Part shown: positions 46,481-57,851 of the stretch, one piece after another
Layout: each line of letters opens with the position of its first letter
Numbering within the stretch: position 1 is the stretch's first letter
From: Diabrotica undecimpunctata
Taxonomy: Eukaryota > Arthropoda > Insecta > Coleoptera > Chrysomelidae
Length of the DNA: 64,000 nucleotides
Assembly: GCF_040954645.1 (NCBI RefSeq)
Contig: NC_092809.1
Coordinates: 68,151,141-68,215,140, forward strand
Reading direction: 5' to 3'
The notes under the pieces: model-generated
Told to the model about the DNA's origin: nothing
Databases searched by the model: none
Seen by the model: the letters and a program-made list of their open reading frames with translations, nothing else
Translations under genes and position numbers: made by a program

Positions 46481-46730
46481 TTTCATAGTCATAGTCATAG
46501 TCATCTTTACTGATCCTTTAAGACATTCAAAATAAATGTATAGGATACGTCACTACAGAATTTGGTATAAAAAACATTAGTGTGTATAATACAATATTTA
46601 CAGTATAAAAGAAATTGACGAAACATAAAATATATAAAATAACATTTTTACAAGTAAAATATGAAGCTATTGCAGTTTGTCCTCAAGATATTCATTTATA
46701 GAATAATATGCTTTTTTTAAGAGTAAATCT

Positions 46731-48243
46731 TTAACATTTTTTTTTTAATTTAGAGATAAGTGGTATTTCTTTCACAGTTTTTGGCAAATGATTGTATAAG
46801 GTCAGTCCCATATATCTGAAGCAATTTTGAAATTTAGATGTTCTGTGTTTAGGAACTCGTAAAGATTCAGCACTTCTTGTATTGTAGTAGTGATTGTCTG
46901 AATTTACTGGAAATGTATTGATTTCCTCTTTGACATAAAGTAAACATTTATAGATATATAGGCAGTAGAAAGTTAAAATTTGATGTTTAATAAAAACTGG
47001 TTTACAAGACTGCTGATAATCCAAATTAAAAATTTTACGGATAATTTTTTTTTGGTTAATGAACACTTTGTTACTATCTACTGAGTTCCCCTACAAAATT
47101 ACATTGTAGCACATGTGGCTGTAAGCAAGGCTATAATAAACGTTCATTAATGCCGAGATGGGTAGTGTGTTTTTAATTCTAGATATAGCATAAAAAGCTT
47201 TATTCAATTTCATGTTCACTGAATTCACTTGCTCTGACCATTTGAGATTACAATCAATGAATACACCCAAGAACTGTGTAGAGTGAGTGGAAGATAACAT
47301 ATTGTTTCTATCGTGGATGGTTAAGATATAGTCATATTTAGATGAGTTGTATGAATGAAAATAAATAATTTGCGTCTTGTCAATGTTTAATATTAGTCTG
47401 TTGGTATTACACCAGCGTATAAAGCAGTCAACAACAGTCTTCATTGTCATTTTTAATTCCTCTAGTGTACGTGCAGAGACTATTAACGAGGTATCATCAG
47501 CAAACATTGATATTATAAGTGCCCTTATGTGATCTGGTAGGTCATTAATAAAAATTAGGAATAATAATGGTCCCAGCATGGATCCCTGTGGTACTCTTTT
47601 ATTTGTCGTGTATGGTTCTGAGCTTGATTCTTTCATCTTAACAACGCTCTTCCTGTCACTTAAGAAATTTATTATCCATTCTAGAAATATCCCTCTAAAA
47701 CCAACGTTATATAATTTATTGCGAATAAATGTTATGTCTAAGCAGTCAAAAGCACGTGATAGATCAAAAAATAGTCCTGCCACGTGGTTTCTACGATGTA
47801 TCTAATTCATCATAAATACGCTCAAACAAGCTGCATGCAGCCGTGAGTGTTGACTTTTTTGATCTAAAGCCGTGTTGGGTTGGAGTTAATAAATTGTATT
47901 CTTCTATAAAATTTAACATTCTGGTGTATACAACCTTCTCTATTACTTTTGAAATTATGCTAAGGGCAGATACTGGTCTATACTTTGAAATATCATGAGG
48001 GTCATTCTTTTTGAAGATTGGAATAACTTTTGCCATTTTAAATATGGATGAAAATTGGCGGGTTGTTATTGAGAGATTAACTAAATGGGTTAAAGGAATC
48101 GATATATTATGATCACTTATCAGTTTTATTATTTTTACAGATATGTTATCAATACCAGTACTAGGCTTATTTTTTAGTTGATTGATTGTATTTTTTATTT
48201 CAATTGGAGTTACGGGTAAAAAGAAAAATGTTTTGTTACACAT
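46731..48243 (-). pseudogene. CR1/L2-like LINE RT and C-terminus
   Basis: 48243-47791: IKNTINQLKNKPSTGIDNIS, PIFKKNDPHDISKYRPVSALS and TPTQHGFRSKKSTL. After a frameshift, 47783-47091: GLFFDLSRAFDCLD, RVPQGSMLGPLLFLIFINDLP, the active-site MFADDTSLI, LNIDKTQII and QFLGVFID. TAG replaces the Trp of the ILWG motif at about 47088-47090. 47066-46731 completes the C-terminus (SCKPVFIKHQILTF, YYNTRSAESLRVP). Compared with copy 1 the Trp-to-stop change is specific to this copy. Confidence 0.85.
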
Positions 48244-48511
48244 TTTTGAGGTAGTACAAGAAGAAGGTAACGATGTGCCAAAATGAGTTTGAAGATTGTA
48301 TTCTGTAATTGTAGCAAAATATGAGGCAAACGAATTAGCAATATCACAAGACTTGGTAATATTTTTATTATCATAATGTAAAATAATATCAGACCTGTTC
48401 TTTTGCCTACCAGTTTCACTGTTTACTAAATTACAAACTGTTTTTGGTATATTGTAAGATTGATTAATTAAGTCACTATGAAAGTTTTTTTTAGTATTTA
48501 TTAATAGAGAA

Positions 48512-49335
48512 TTATATTCTTTTTTTTTGCCTGTTTATAGGTATCTTGAGAGTCCCTATATTTTTTGCTATCCAGTGTAGATTTTTTAGTTTTTCACTAG
48601 CGTGTCTTACCTCATTTGTTACCCATGTAGCCTTATTTGTTTTGTGTGCTTTATACCGTGTTTTTATTGGACAATATAAATTTAGACTGTAATCTAAAAT
48701 GCTAACACATGAATTTGTGGCATATTCAGCATTCAATTGTGAATAAACTTCATCAAAAACTGTAGAAGAAATCCCTGCTTTAAACATCAGCATATTTTCA
48801 TCTGACATATCCCTGTAACTGATGGGTTTTTTATCTTTTTTCGATACTTTATTGGCTTGCAAATTTACACTAAGTGAAAATACTTTATGGTCACTGAAGT
48901 GACCCTCGAACACATTTGATTTATAAAGATGTGGTTCGATATTTGTCAATATGTAATCCAATTTTGTAGATGATGTTTTACCTACTTTATCTACGAAAAC
49001 TCTTGTAGGAGCCTCAGATGTGACTCTGAGATTATAACTTACTAAAAACTCGTTAAAAGATTGCTTATTATTAGACATGACGAGATAATCAATGTTTAGA
49101 TCCCCACAAATATAAATATCATGATATGACTTACTGCATAGCTCCAATATATTATGTAATTTACACAGAAAACTCTGAACTTCTCCTAATGGCGAACGAT
49201 AAACACTAATAACACAAATTTTCCTATTGGCTATAAACAGAGAAATCGCACAGCACTCACACACCATTTCTTCAATAAAGTTAGAGACATCTAATGTTTT
49301 GAATTTAATATTAGTTTTGATGTAGATGATGGATC
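48512..49335 (-). pseudogene. CR1/L2-like LINE endonuclease C-terminal part and linker
   Basis: Within 49453-48512: ICVISVYRSP, DIYICGDLNIDYL, TRVF, TKLDYILTNI and FSDHKVFSLSV match the C-terminal two-thirds of an APE-type endonuclease (GDLN and SDH active-site blocks present). A basic linker leads to RT. The ORF's first about 40 residues belong to a different LINE, so the ORF is a chimera. A frameshift region (48243-48512) separates it from RT. Confidence 0.8.
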
Positions 49336-49453
49336 TCTGATGATGGATTTTTGTTATTAATAGTTTACTTATATTTGCCTTGGTTAGGGTTGAGATTTGA
49401 CATCCATATGTCATCATAGGAAGCATGTACTGGTTGAACATTTTACTCCTCAA
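49335..49453 (-). pseudogene. LINE pol C-terminal fragment fused to copy 2
   Basis: SKMFNQYMLPMMTYGCQISTL (first residues of the ORF ending at 48512) is the VFNQ...LPV-TYG-ETWTL block of another LINE family's C-terminus. It marks the truncation junction of the CR1/L2-like copy. Confidence 0.6.
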
Positions 49454-49599
49454 GTATTGAGGTTTTCTATTTTTACGACCTGTATAGTTTTAAAGTCTAT
49501 TAGTAGGATGGTAACCTGACTGTAGACCCCTCCTTCTTTACCCGGGCTTGGGACCGGCAACAGCTCTGTCGAGCTACTCGATCCACCCAACAAAACTGC

Positions 49600-50890
49600 G
49601 GGTGGAAAAAAAAGCCAAAAAACAAATAAATTACAGAAAGTGATGGAGTCGAAGAAAGCTGGGCAAAAATTTGGTCTAATATCGTAGCCTCGGCGAAGAA
49701 AGTGCTTGGTGAAAGAAATATAAATAAAAATAAACCCAGGCAAAAACCTCCGTGGTTTTGTACAGAAGTGAAGAAAAAATGAAATAAATTACTTACTGAA
49801 ATACATGTCAACCAAAACACAAGAGACATACCATAATTACAAGGCAATTAGAAATGAAACATATGCACTTGTAAGAATAATAAAAAGTGATCACTAGGAA
49901 CGCTTTTTGAAAGAACGTGATTTTTATGGTCTGCAAAAGGCAATATGGCGCATCAAAAACATCTACCAAAACAACAAAATGGAAGTCAGAATAGATGGAT
50001 AACTTAAAAAACCTATAGAAATAGGTAGAGGAATGGGACAAGGGGACTTATTGAGCCCTATGCTCTTTAATTTAATCATGGATGAAATCTTCAAAATCGT
50101 TAACAAAGGAACATGATACAGAATGGAAAACAAAGAACTAAAAATACACTGTTACGCAGACGACGTAATATTGATAGCCCGAGATGAAGATAGTCTGCAA
50201 ATAGTGGTTTACAGATTTAACATAAGAGCAAAAGAATTTAATATGAAAATCTCATATTAGAAAACTAAAACAATAGTAGTCAGCAAAGAACGAACCAGAT
50301 GTAAAATAGAAATTAATGGCATCAGTATTAAACAAGTAATGAAAATAAAATACCTTTGAATTACACTGTCTAGCTATGGAGACCTGAACAGAGAAGTGGG
50401 AGATCAAGTACTAAAAGGAAATAGATTGGCAGGATGCCTTAATAATACTGTATAACAAAACAGACACATTAAAACTGAGATAAAGTCAAGAATTTTATAA
50501 AGCTAGTTTAAGACCAATAATTATATATCCCTCAGAAACAAGACCCGATACAGCCACAATACAAAGGCTACAGTAAACGGCAGAGATGAGAGTACTGAGA
50601 GAATTACAGAAAACAGAGATCAAAAGTGAAGTGAAGACATTAGAAGAAAGTGTACCGTACAGTGTATCAATGAATGTGCACTAAATAAAAAACAGAATGG
50701 AATAACCACATAATCAGAATGGTGGTGATCCGTGTTGTCAAAATAACAAGAGATAAGTCACCAATCGACAGAAGAAGTATAGGACGACCGCGCAAAAGAT
50801 GTAGTGACAACCTTCCACAGAGGCATTAATCCGCCAATGAACAAGCAGAATTGCTTATAAAGAGAAAAAAGAAGAAGATCATAAATATAC
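49600..50890 (+). pseudogene. LINE pol relic with internal deletion
   Basis: Plus strand: linker ESWAKIWSNIVASAKKVLGER and PPWFCTEVKK (49640-49780), a decayed stretch ending near 49957, then directly RT blocks GRGMGQGDLLSPMLFNLIMDEI, CYADDVILIARDED and MKIKYL, and the C-terminal RSIGRPRKRCSDNLPQ at 50785-50830. RT blocks before the GQGD motif are deleted. Many stops. Confidence 0.72.
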
Positions 50891-50899
50891 TTTAAAGCT

Positions 50900-51845
50900 G
50901 ACACGATTAGCAGTGATAAACGAATGTATTTCATATACTTTGGAAAAACATTTAATTACAAATATAGTACGCAGTGAGCATCACATATAATGCATAAACG
51001 TTTCAAAAATAATGCATGCATAACACATGTAATATACACGGCTGGCAAAAGGGTAGTATTAAAAAGTTTCGCTGTAATTTACTGAGGCCAATCGAATATC
51101 AAGAGGTGTCTATGCTAGTAAATAAGAGTTGTCGTCGTATTAACATAACCAAATTTAATATAAAAATCATATAAAATGTTTTATTCTGTTATGATAACAA
51201 TATAAATTACAAATTTTATTTAATTTTATTTTACGATAAATTTTCCAATCGAAAATCATTTTTACCATAAAACACTTAATAGGGTTACTTGAAAGAGGTA
51301 TTTACCACGACTCTAAACATTCACAAACTAAAATATATTCCCTATCGCCGTCAAAATTAAACTAGAGGATAAAATATTTTATCAAATTTCCTTAAACCGT
51401 CGTCTCGTTTGATAATTTTGAGAATAGGGAAGTATCAATGTGCCTTGACGTAATTATAACCACAAAACGTGTAGGAACTTGGATGCCATATCAAAACGTG
51501 CAGGCTTGAGAGACTCTTGAGCGAATTTCTTGTTAATTAAGGAAACAATATACTACTTTAAAGTGACTGTGGTTTTGTATAGTAAACAAAGGAAAACTAG
51601 CGATAAAATAGTTTTACATTTATAAACACTATGCTGATAATACTCTAATAGTGTAAATCTCATAACCATTTGAGTCAAACATTTTATACGAAAAAATATT
51701 ACGAGTAAGATATTCATAGTTGGGTCCATATTAATTGCGTAGTATGACTCAGTACTATGGTATAAATAGTGAGCATATACTTCATAGGATAAGTAGGTTT
51801 AAGTATTAATTTTATAGATCACAATTTTTTCTATTAAGACTTTTC
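50900..51845. other. AT-rich spacer, nothing recognised
   Basis: About 950 bp without supported coding. Confidence 0.5.
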
Positions 51846-51849
51846 TCCT

Positions 51850-53010
51850 TCTTCTTTTTCGGCTTTTTCCCGTTATGAGTTCGCCGTTTTCATCGTCCAC
51901 AGTCCTACATTCTCTCAGTCACCTTCTATGAGGTCTGTATCTGTCATAGCACTTTTTATGTTCGTTTTACATCTTATAGCAGGTCTTTTTCTTCTTCTTC
52001 TTCTCGCTGATCCTAGTCCAATATTCTTCTTGGCCACCTTTGCTCTGGAATTCATTGTTCACGCCCGTACTACTGCAGGGTTCTTTTTTTATAAATTATT
52101 TGTAATTGAGCATTCTACTTCCAGTCTGTTCCACATTTCCTTTGTTTTTATTTTATCCTCTCTTATTCTATCTGTAGCTATCTTCTCATACAGTCCAATT
52201 TAACTGTTCTTATTTTATTTAGTATTGTTGTTGTCATTGACCATAAGTTCGATCGATACAGTGTAATATACAAAACTATGCTCTAAAAGATGCTGTTTTT
52301 GGTTTCTTTGGTTAAAGTATTGCTTCATCACTTCATAAAGTGTTTTCGTCGTTTGTTTTCCACATGCTATTTTTATTTTTATATCTTTCATAAAAGTATC
52401 ATATTGGCTTATCATTGGCCCTAAATAATTAAAACGCCTTAAACCATACGCCTTACAACCCTTAGCAATCTCTTATTCTAAACTTAAGAGTGTAGGAGCA
52501 AAATTTCGGGCCAATGCTTTTTAAATGTATTCATTTTTATTCGAATCCTGAGAAAACTGATAAGTATTTTTAAAAAATTTAAACGCATAATCAAAGATTA
52601 CATTATTACCGGGGGCCGAAAGTCCCTGAAAACTTCTATAATGTTTATTTTAATAAGTTACAGGGGTGAAAAAAGGGGAAAATTAAGTGTGATTTTTAAT
52701 TTCAAATATCTCATTCAAAAAAAACTTTTGTTTATTCTCAGGAACTTTCGGCCCTCGGTAATAATGTAGTCTTTCATTCTGCGTTTAAATTTTTCAAAAA
52801 TATTTATTAGTTTTCTCAGGATTCGAAAAAAATGAATGCGTTTAAAAAGCATTGGCCCGAAATTTGGCGCCTACGCTCTTGAGTTCAAATCTGCAACTTT
52901 GGATTTGATCGAATATAATATACTTTAGACTGAATATATAAGTATTCGGTCTTACACGTATTTAACTTGATTCTCCAGAGCTCATATTCTACCTTTAATT
53001 CTCTTATCAT
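51850..53010 (-). pseudogene. LINE pol C-terminal half, split by a MITE
   Basis: Minus strand from about 53005: WRIKLNTCKTEYLYIQ (end of RT palm), then the MITE (52484-52883), then RRFNYLGPMISQYDTFMKDI (52440-52360), the helical region to 52215, and a decayed GRRRRGRP-like tail to about 51970. The reading on both sides of the MITE joins in the usual LINE order. Confidence 0.68.
52484..52883. mobile_element. 400-bp MITE with about 150-bp inverted arms
   Basis: Left arm from TTAAGAGTGTAGGAGC and right arm ending GCGCCTACGCTCTTGA are inverse copies through GGGCCAATGCTTTTTAAA, CGAATCCTGAGAAAACT and TACATTATTACCG with about 10-15% mismatch by eye. The centre (about 52640-52730) is unpaired. No coding. 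It interrupts a LINE. Confidence 0.85.
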
Positions 53011-55026
53011 ATACCTTAATTTCGGGTGACTTTGACCCACTTTCGAAGTTTAAATGTAGATTTCAGTATTCCGAATATATAAAAGTATGTTTATTTATTT
53101 ATTTGTATTAGAGTACTTCTTGAAAAAAATTGCACTAAAACACAAAGAAGCGCTTACTTTATGATAAAAAAATATAAATAAGTGGTGTGCAAAGTCACCT
53201 GCTAGTGTCGGGTGACTTTGTCTCAAACTACATTTTACATTTATTCCCTATGATTATTATTGTTTGGGCTAAAGTCACCCTACAAGATGAATTAGAAAAA
53301 AATATTTCGTTAGGTATAAAATGTATTTATTTAAATTTCAAACAATAAGAAACTAAAACAAACATGAAACTCTACGTAGGGCCCCAAGTTCACAAAAAGG
53401 ATAACTTCTTAACGAAAAATGAACAATAAAACTATTTACAGGCTTTTTTTTTAATCTGGAAAGAAATATCGATTATTTTCAAGTTCCCATTGCTCTGTGA
53501 AATCAATATTACCCCAGTGATAGAATTTTCTAACGGCGACTTCGAGCCATTGCCATAAACTTTTTTCACCTAGTACCATTACTTGCACCCAACCTTAAAA
53601 TGTTATTACTACCTCTTACAGACCCATCAAATTTGCCTGGAAAGCTGTCCAAGTAGTCGGATATAACTACGAAGTCTCTAACTCGAATAGAAAACTCTTA
53701 TATGCAGAATTAGACGTAGTATCTGCAGTGTTTATAAAATCTTGTATCTCTGTCTCTCTGTTATCTCTGTATTATTTTAATGAAACGTTTTTTTTTACCA
53801 TCTTATGTTTAGGCAATTTACTAGAGCCAGCTGCAGCAATGGTCGCTTGTTCAGAGATTTCTTGATCTAGGCTGCTGCCAAGTACAACTTCGTTATTAAC
53901 GTTTCTGATGACCTCATTTTGTAGATTTTATTTCTCTGTTTCGCAAATCTGATTATTGGCTTGATTGCTCGCCTGTTCAGTTTTCCTTCAAATGTTACAT
54001 TTTGCTGCCATTTCAGTTTTCGTTTTTGATTTTCTTGTAGTGCGATTTTCTTTTACTGGCTTCTTCTTAGCCGATTTTTTTTGCAACTGCAGCATCTTGT
54101 TGGCTTTTAACATCTTCGGCACACATACTTTCCTGCTGCAATTTTTATTTTTCTTTTTCTTTTAACAACTTCATCAGCTGTGGACTGTAATCCCCTTTTT
54201 TATACAAGAAAATTTAAAACAGCGTCACTTATTCTCGAAGGTACTTGCGCAACGTCAGTTTTATAGTTTGGAATTCTGGTTAGTACTTCCTCTGCGTTTA
54301 GGGGGAAAATGTCACATTTTTTAAAGCCACTTTCCCAATTTTTTCCGCCATTTACACTAAATCTTTCAACCAGTTTTTTCAAAAGAGTGGGAAACGTGCC
54401 TTTTAGTAATAATTTGGTGTTAACATTCAGTGTTTTGTATTCTACCAAAATATTTTGCCAAACAATTTTCATTGGTCTAAAGTAGGCGACATCTAATGGC
54501 TGTGTTTGGTGCGTAGAATTGGCAGGAAGACACACAAATTTAATGTTTTCTGCTTCACAAAGCTGTAAACCTTTTAATAATATATGGGACGATAAATTGT
54601 CACCAATTAACACTTTAATGCCAGGAATGTGTTTCAACGTTGGCAATAAAGGACAAGTGAACCAGTCTTCGAAACAAGCTGTGTCGAACCATCCACTTTT
54701 CGATCTGTTGTACCGTGCTCCATTTGGGCCATTTTCTACCCAAGTCGACCACAGTTTATTGGATTTATATACGACGTATGGAGGTAGCATTTCTCCAGCC
54801 ACATTTCCATAAAACATTATTGATGTTGCCGATTTACTAAAATACATCATTCTTTCACGATATTTAGTCCCACGTTTTGTTAAAATTTTGTTTTTGCCGG
54901 GGTCGTCTATGAGACTCGAAGGCGTCCTCTTTAGGCTTTCGTAAAAATTGTCTGACCACCATATTATTTTGTATGCCTATTTTTTAATCTTTTTTTTTTT
55001 TTAAGTACTTACTGCCACTCCAAATT

Positions 55027-55639
55027 TCTCAGTTCGGCTCGCGGAGATAAGAATACGGCCGAGGCAAGAGGGCCCTGCCTGTCGTAAGAGGCGACTAATG
55101 GGTAGGAATCGAGAGGTGGAGAGCCGTCGCCTGAGGTGTCGGGTTTGTAGAAACGCACACGGTCGCTTAGGCGACACGGTCACCGGTCTACATTCCTAGT
55201 ATCCGAGACGAGACTCTCGCGGGACCACTCTACTCTCATTCCAAAAGAGCCTGGCGAGGTTGAACGAGCTGGGCCCGTACATACCTCTCCTGGCCTAGTG
55301 TCAGGCGTGGTGTGGGTGCCCCGGCATGTACCCGCCGGCAGATTCAAGAGTGGTAGAGGAGAGATCCTCGGCGGCGACCTGTCTACGTGCGAGGTGGAAA
55401 TTCCACTGCCTGCTTCGCCTATCCGCTCGTGGGTGGGATAACGGGTAGGTGAGGTAGTCGCAACACATGTACTACGGGGAAGGTGGAGCCCCATAAAACG
55501 TTTCTTGCATACGTGGCATGGCACCTTCACTTTGGTGTTGGACTCGCAGGGGCAGTGGATTCGCAACGGTCTTATAGCCGACAGGCCAGGTTAACCAGGT
55601 TAAGCCAAATTTTATTTGGAGGGCACGAAGCATAGCAAT
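55027..55639 (-). mobile_element. 613-bp GC-rich retroposon-like insert with 13-bp duplication
   Basis: GCCACTCCAAATT occurs at 55014-55026 and 55640-55652, directly flanking a segment much richer in G and C than anything else here. It interrupts the pogo-like gene. The 13-bp duplication and absence of TIRs suggest target-primed retroposition. On the minus strand it opens a 128-codon ORF (55566-55180) with a Cys cluster (C-C...C-C...H...C); the other end carries the AGTCGCCTCTTACGACAGG block. I suspect a deletion derivative of a LINE or a SINE-like unit; this is not proven. Confidence 0.7.
55180..55566 (-). CDS. ORF in the GC-rich insert with Cys cluster
   Basis: 128 residues; near the N-terminus CPCESNTKVKVPCHVCKKRF has a C-x-C ... 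C-x2-C pattern followed by H and C, reminiscent of N-terminal zinc fingers of R2/CRE-type LINEs. The rest is Arg/Ser/Thr/Pro-rich without recognisable structure. There is no RT. It could equally be a chance ORF in GC-rich sequence. Confidence 0.3.
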   Translation of the reverse strand: MRIHCPCESNTKVKVPCHVCKKRFMGLHLPRSTCVATTSPTRYPTHERIGEAGSGISTSHVDRSPPRISPLPLLNLPAGTCRGTHTTPDTRPGEVCTGPARSTSPGSFGMRVEWSRESLVSDTRNVDR

Positions 55640-55872
55640 GCCACTCCAAATTCTATTGCAGATTATTTCTGAGATAGAACTCTATTTTTGATAATTTCTA
55701 GAGCTCTTTCGACTGTATCTGTCGTGTAATTTCCATAATTTCTGCTACCAGCAACACGTTTGTATTTGGAGGGCATCTAAAAGAGAAAAAAGGTTACCTA
55801 TGTCGTAAGTGCTATAAATAAACCCTGCAGAATCCGATAATCTTCAACCTAGGCCAAAGTCACCCGAAAACC

Positions 55873-56485
55873 ATTAAATTCTGTAGCACCTTGCAAATAA
55901 TACCCGACCTTCTTAGTGTCTATGTTTAGACTGAAATAATTCTGCAGGGCGGTTAAGAATTCGCAGATTTTCAATACGCAACTATGTAATTAATCTTACT
56001 CTTGGAAGTACTATTGGTTGCCAACCAATTTTTCCGGGTCAAAAAATCTGTGAGATGGCTACATTTTAGAAATTCGTTTTTTTTTCTTAATATAACAAGT
56101 AATACCGTAATTTAATAAAATTCTGGTACAGTTCATATGGTACTGATGGTGCGGTATAATGAAATTTACTTGATAATATATTGTACAAACGCCCTAGTTA
56201 CTAAAATATATTTCTCCCAAAATAAGACTTATTCATCTGCAAAAAGTAGTGAATATAATACGTTTCCTTGTACCGACTGTTATGTCTATTGTTCCGCATT
56301 TGGCATTTTTATTATTTCATTGCCTAACCTATTTGCACCTATGTTTCTTCAAACTGTTTACACTTATGCTTTCTCCATGTTGATAAAGGTCATATGTGTT
56401 TTAATATTTTTCTCTTTATTATATCTATGAATATTATTAGTTCTTAAAACTTTCAAATTCTTTTGACTACATACACCTTTCTACT
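55873..56485. other. Spacer, nothing recognised
   Basis: An ORF at 56137-56430 is hydrophobic and AT-driven with no recognisable domain. Confidence 0.4.
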
Positions 56486-56489
56486 TAAA

Positions 56490-57778
56490 CAACATCTACC
56501 ATAATTGATTATATTCTCACCTTAGATTTCTCACCCCTTGATGTTCGCTATTCAATTATTAATGCAGGATTATCTAATCATAAAGCAGTATATACCAAGT
56601 TTAACACTCTTAACAAAACATCCTTAGAACCCAACGTTTAGGTAGGATTTTTTCCGCACAGAACTTTCGTAAATTCCAAAATTTGTGCTTGACTTCTGGG
56701 TGGCACTTCTCCTCTGTGGACGTGGACTATAATTTCAGTGATTTTTTAGATAGGCTTCTCTGTATTTTTAGCATTTTCTTTAATTACAATAAAGTTAAAA
56801 CATCGCAAATCCTGGACTACCAAAGGTAACCGCATATAAGCCAAGAATATGCGTTTAAAACTGTACATCAAGAAATTTACTACCAACGACTTTATCTAAA
56901 ACTTATCAAAACAGCTAACAAAATATACTAGCAAAATCGTCTGGGAACCTCTAAAAATGATGCAAAAAAATCGTCCAAAAATCTAAATAAATACTTCGTT
57001 AATATAAGTAAAAATATAACATCAACTATTTTGCCACAACAAGATCTTATGTCCTATCTCCCCAATTCAAACAAGTTCTCGAATGCATTATTTATAAGAC
57101 CAGTTGATAAATCTGAACTGATCCAAACAATCAGTAGCATCAAAAGCATATCTTCCTGTAGTACTGATGGACTATCCATAAAAATTTTCTTAAATCTCCC
57201 AAAAAATGTGTTGGAAGTTCTGATCTCACTAATTAATGATTTCTTTGAAAAAGCAATATTTCCAGAATGCCTAAAGAGAGTCATTATTATTCCTATTTAT
57301 AAGGGTTGTGAAGAATCAAATGTCTGTAACTATAGACGTATTGCCTTATTACCCATCCTATTCAAAATTATTGAGAGAATTTATCTAATAAATGTACCAG
57401 TGATGCTATGTTTTCTGTACTATATGAAATCTATCAAGCACTTAACAACAATCTTTACACTGCCACTGTTTTTTGTGACTATGGCAAACCTTTTGATTAT
57501 GTAAATCGCCACATTTTGATAGAAAAACTAAATTTCTACGGAATTCGAGTATTTCTTTGAATTGGTTACAATCTTACTCGAGGAATAGGAAACAACTAGT
57601 TAGAGCAAATGATACTGACGCTAGTCGTAAAAGCATTGTATGTGGAGTACCACAAGATTTAGTATTGGGTTCTCTTCTTTCCCTTCTTGTAGTGCCTATT
57701 TGTTTCGGATATTAGCGACCATCATGGCAATCTGTATTTTGGTTCCTTTACTTTTTCTTATCTTTATAAATGGCATCA

Positions 57779-57780
<2 letters not shown>
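56490..57780 (+). pseudogene. LINE pol relic (endonuclease end, linker, RT N-terminal half)
   Basis: Plus strand: IDYILTLDFSPLDVRYS...GLSNHKAVY (56500-56600, end of APE domain), a decayed linker, and the ORF 57031-57504 with KSELIQTISSIKSISSCSTDGLS, LINDFFEKAIFPECLKR and IIPIYKGCEESNVCNYRRIALLPILFKIIE. Further RT blocks (DYGKPFDYVNRHILIEKL, VCGVPQ, LLFLIFING) follow in other frames up to the microsatellite at 57782, where the LINE stops. The active-site block is not present. Confidence 0.72.

Positions 57781-57781
<1 letters not shown>

Positions 57782-57849
<68 letters not shown>
57782..57849. repeat. (AT)n microsatellite
   Basis: 68 bp of AT dinucleotides directly after the last LINE coding block. 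Confidence 0.97.

Positions 57850-57851
<2 letters not shown>

Larger units (their letters stand above)
46487..49335 (-). mobile_element. CR1/L2-like LINE, longest copy (copy 2)
   Basis: Same family as 13929-14664, with the 3' end in repeated CTATGA units at 46487-46503 on the minus strand. It carries most of the endonuclease, full RT and the C-terminus. The 5' end is lost at about 49335, where sequence of another LINE begins. Four frame or stop lesions. Confidence 0.82.
53451..55776 (-). pseudogene. pogo-like transposase, interrupted by a GC-rich insert
   Basis: Minus strand from ATG 55774-55776: MPSKYKRVAGSRNYGNYTTD and a psq-type helix-turn-helix, then the insert at 55027-55639. After it DDPGKNKILTKRGTKY and the long ORF 54850-54200: SATSIMFYGNVAGEMLPPY, SKSGWFD, VLIGDNLSSHI (second Asp) and NSTHQTQPLDVAYF (third Asp), the DDE_1 layout of pogo/Tigger-like transposases. 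The C-terminal region to the stop at 53451 carries a GDFVVI...FPGK-type segment with several breaks. The central catalytic ORF is intact. Confidence 0.82.
53021..55872 (-). mobile_element. pogo-like transposon (ends approximate)
   Basis: TTCGGGTGACTTTGACCCAC at 53021 and its inverse GGCCAAAGTCACCCGAAAA at about 55853-55871 bracket the transposase gene. Further copies of the GGGTGACTTTG motif at 53208 and, inverted, at 53267 show it is subterminal as well, so the exact ends and TA duplication are not fixed. Confidence 0.6.

Noticed and set aside
51928..52203. 91-codon plus-strand hydrophobic ORF
   Set aside because: Antisense of the decayed LINE C-terminus with a (CTT)n tract.
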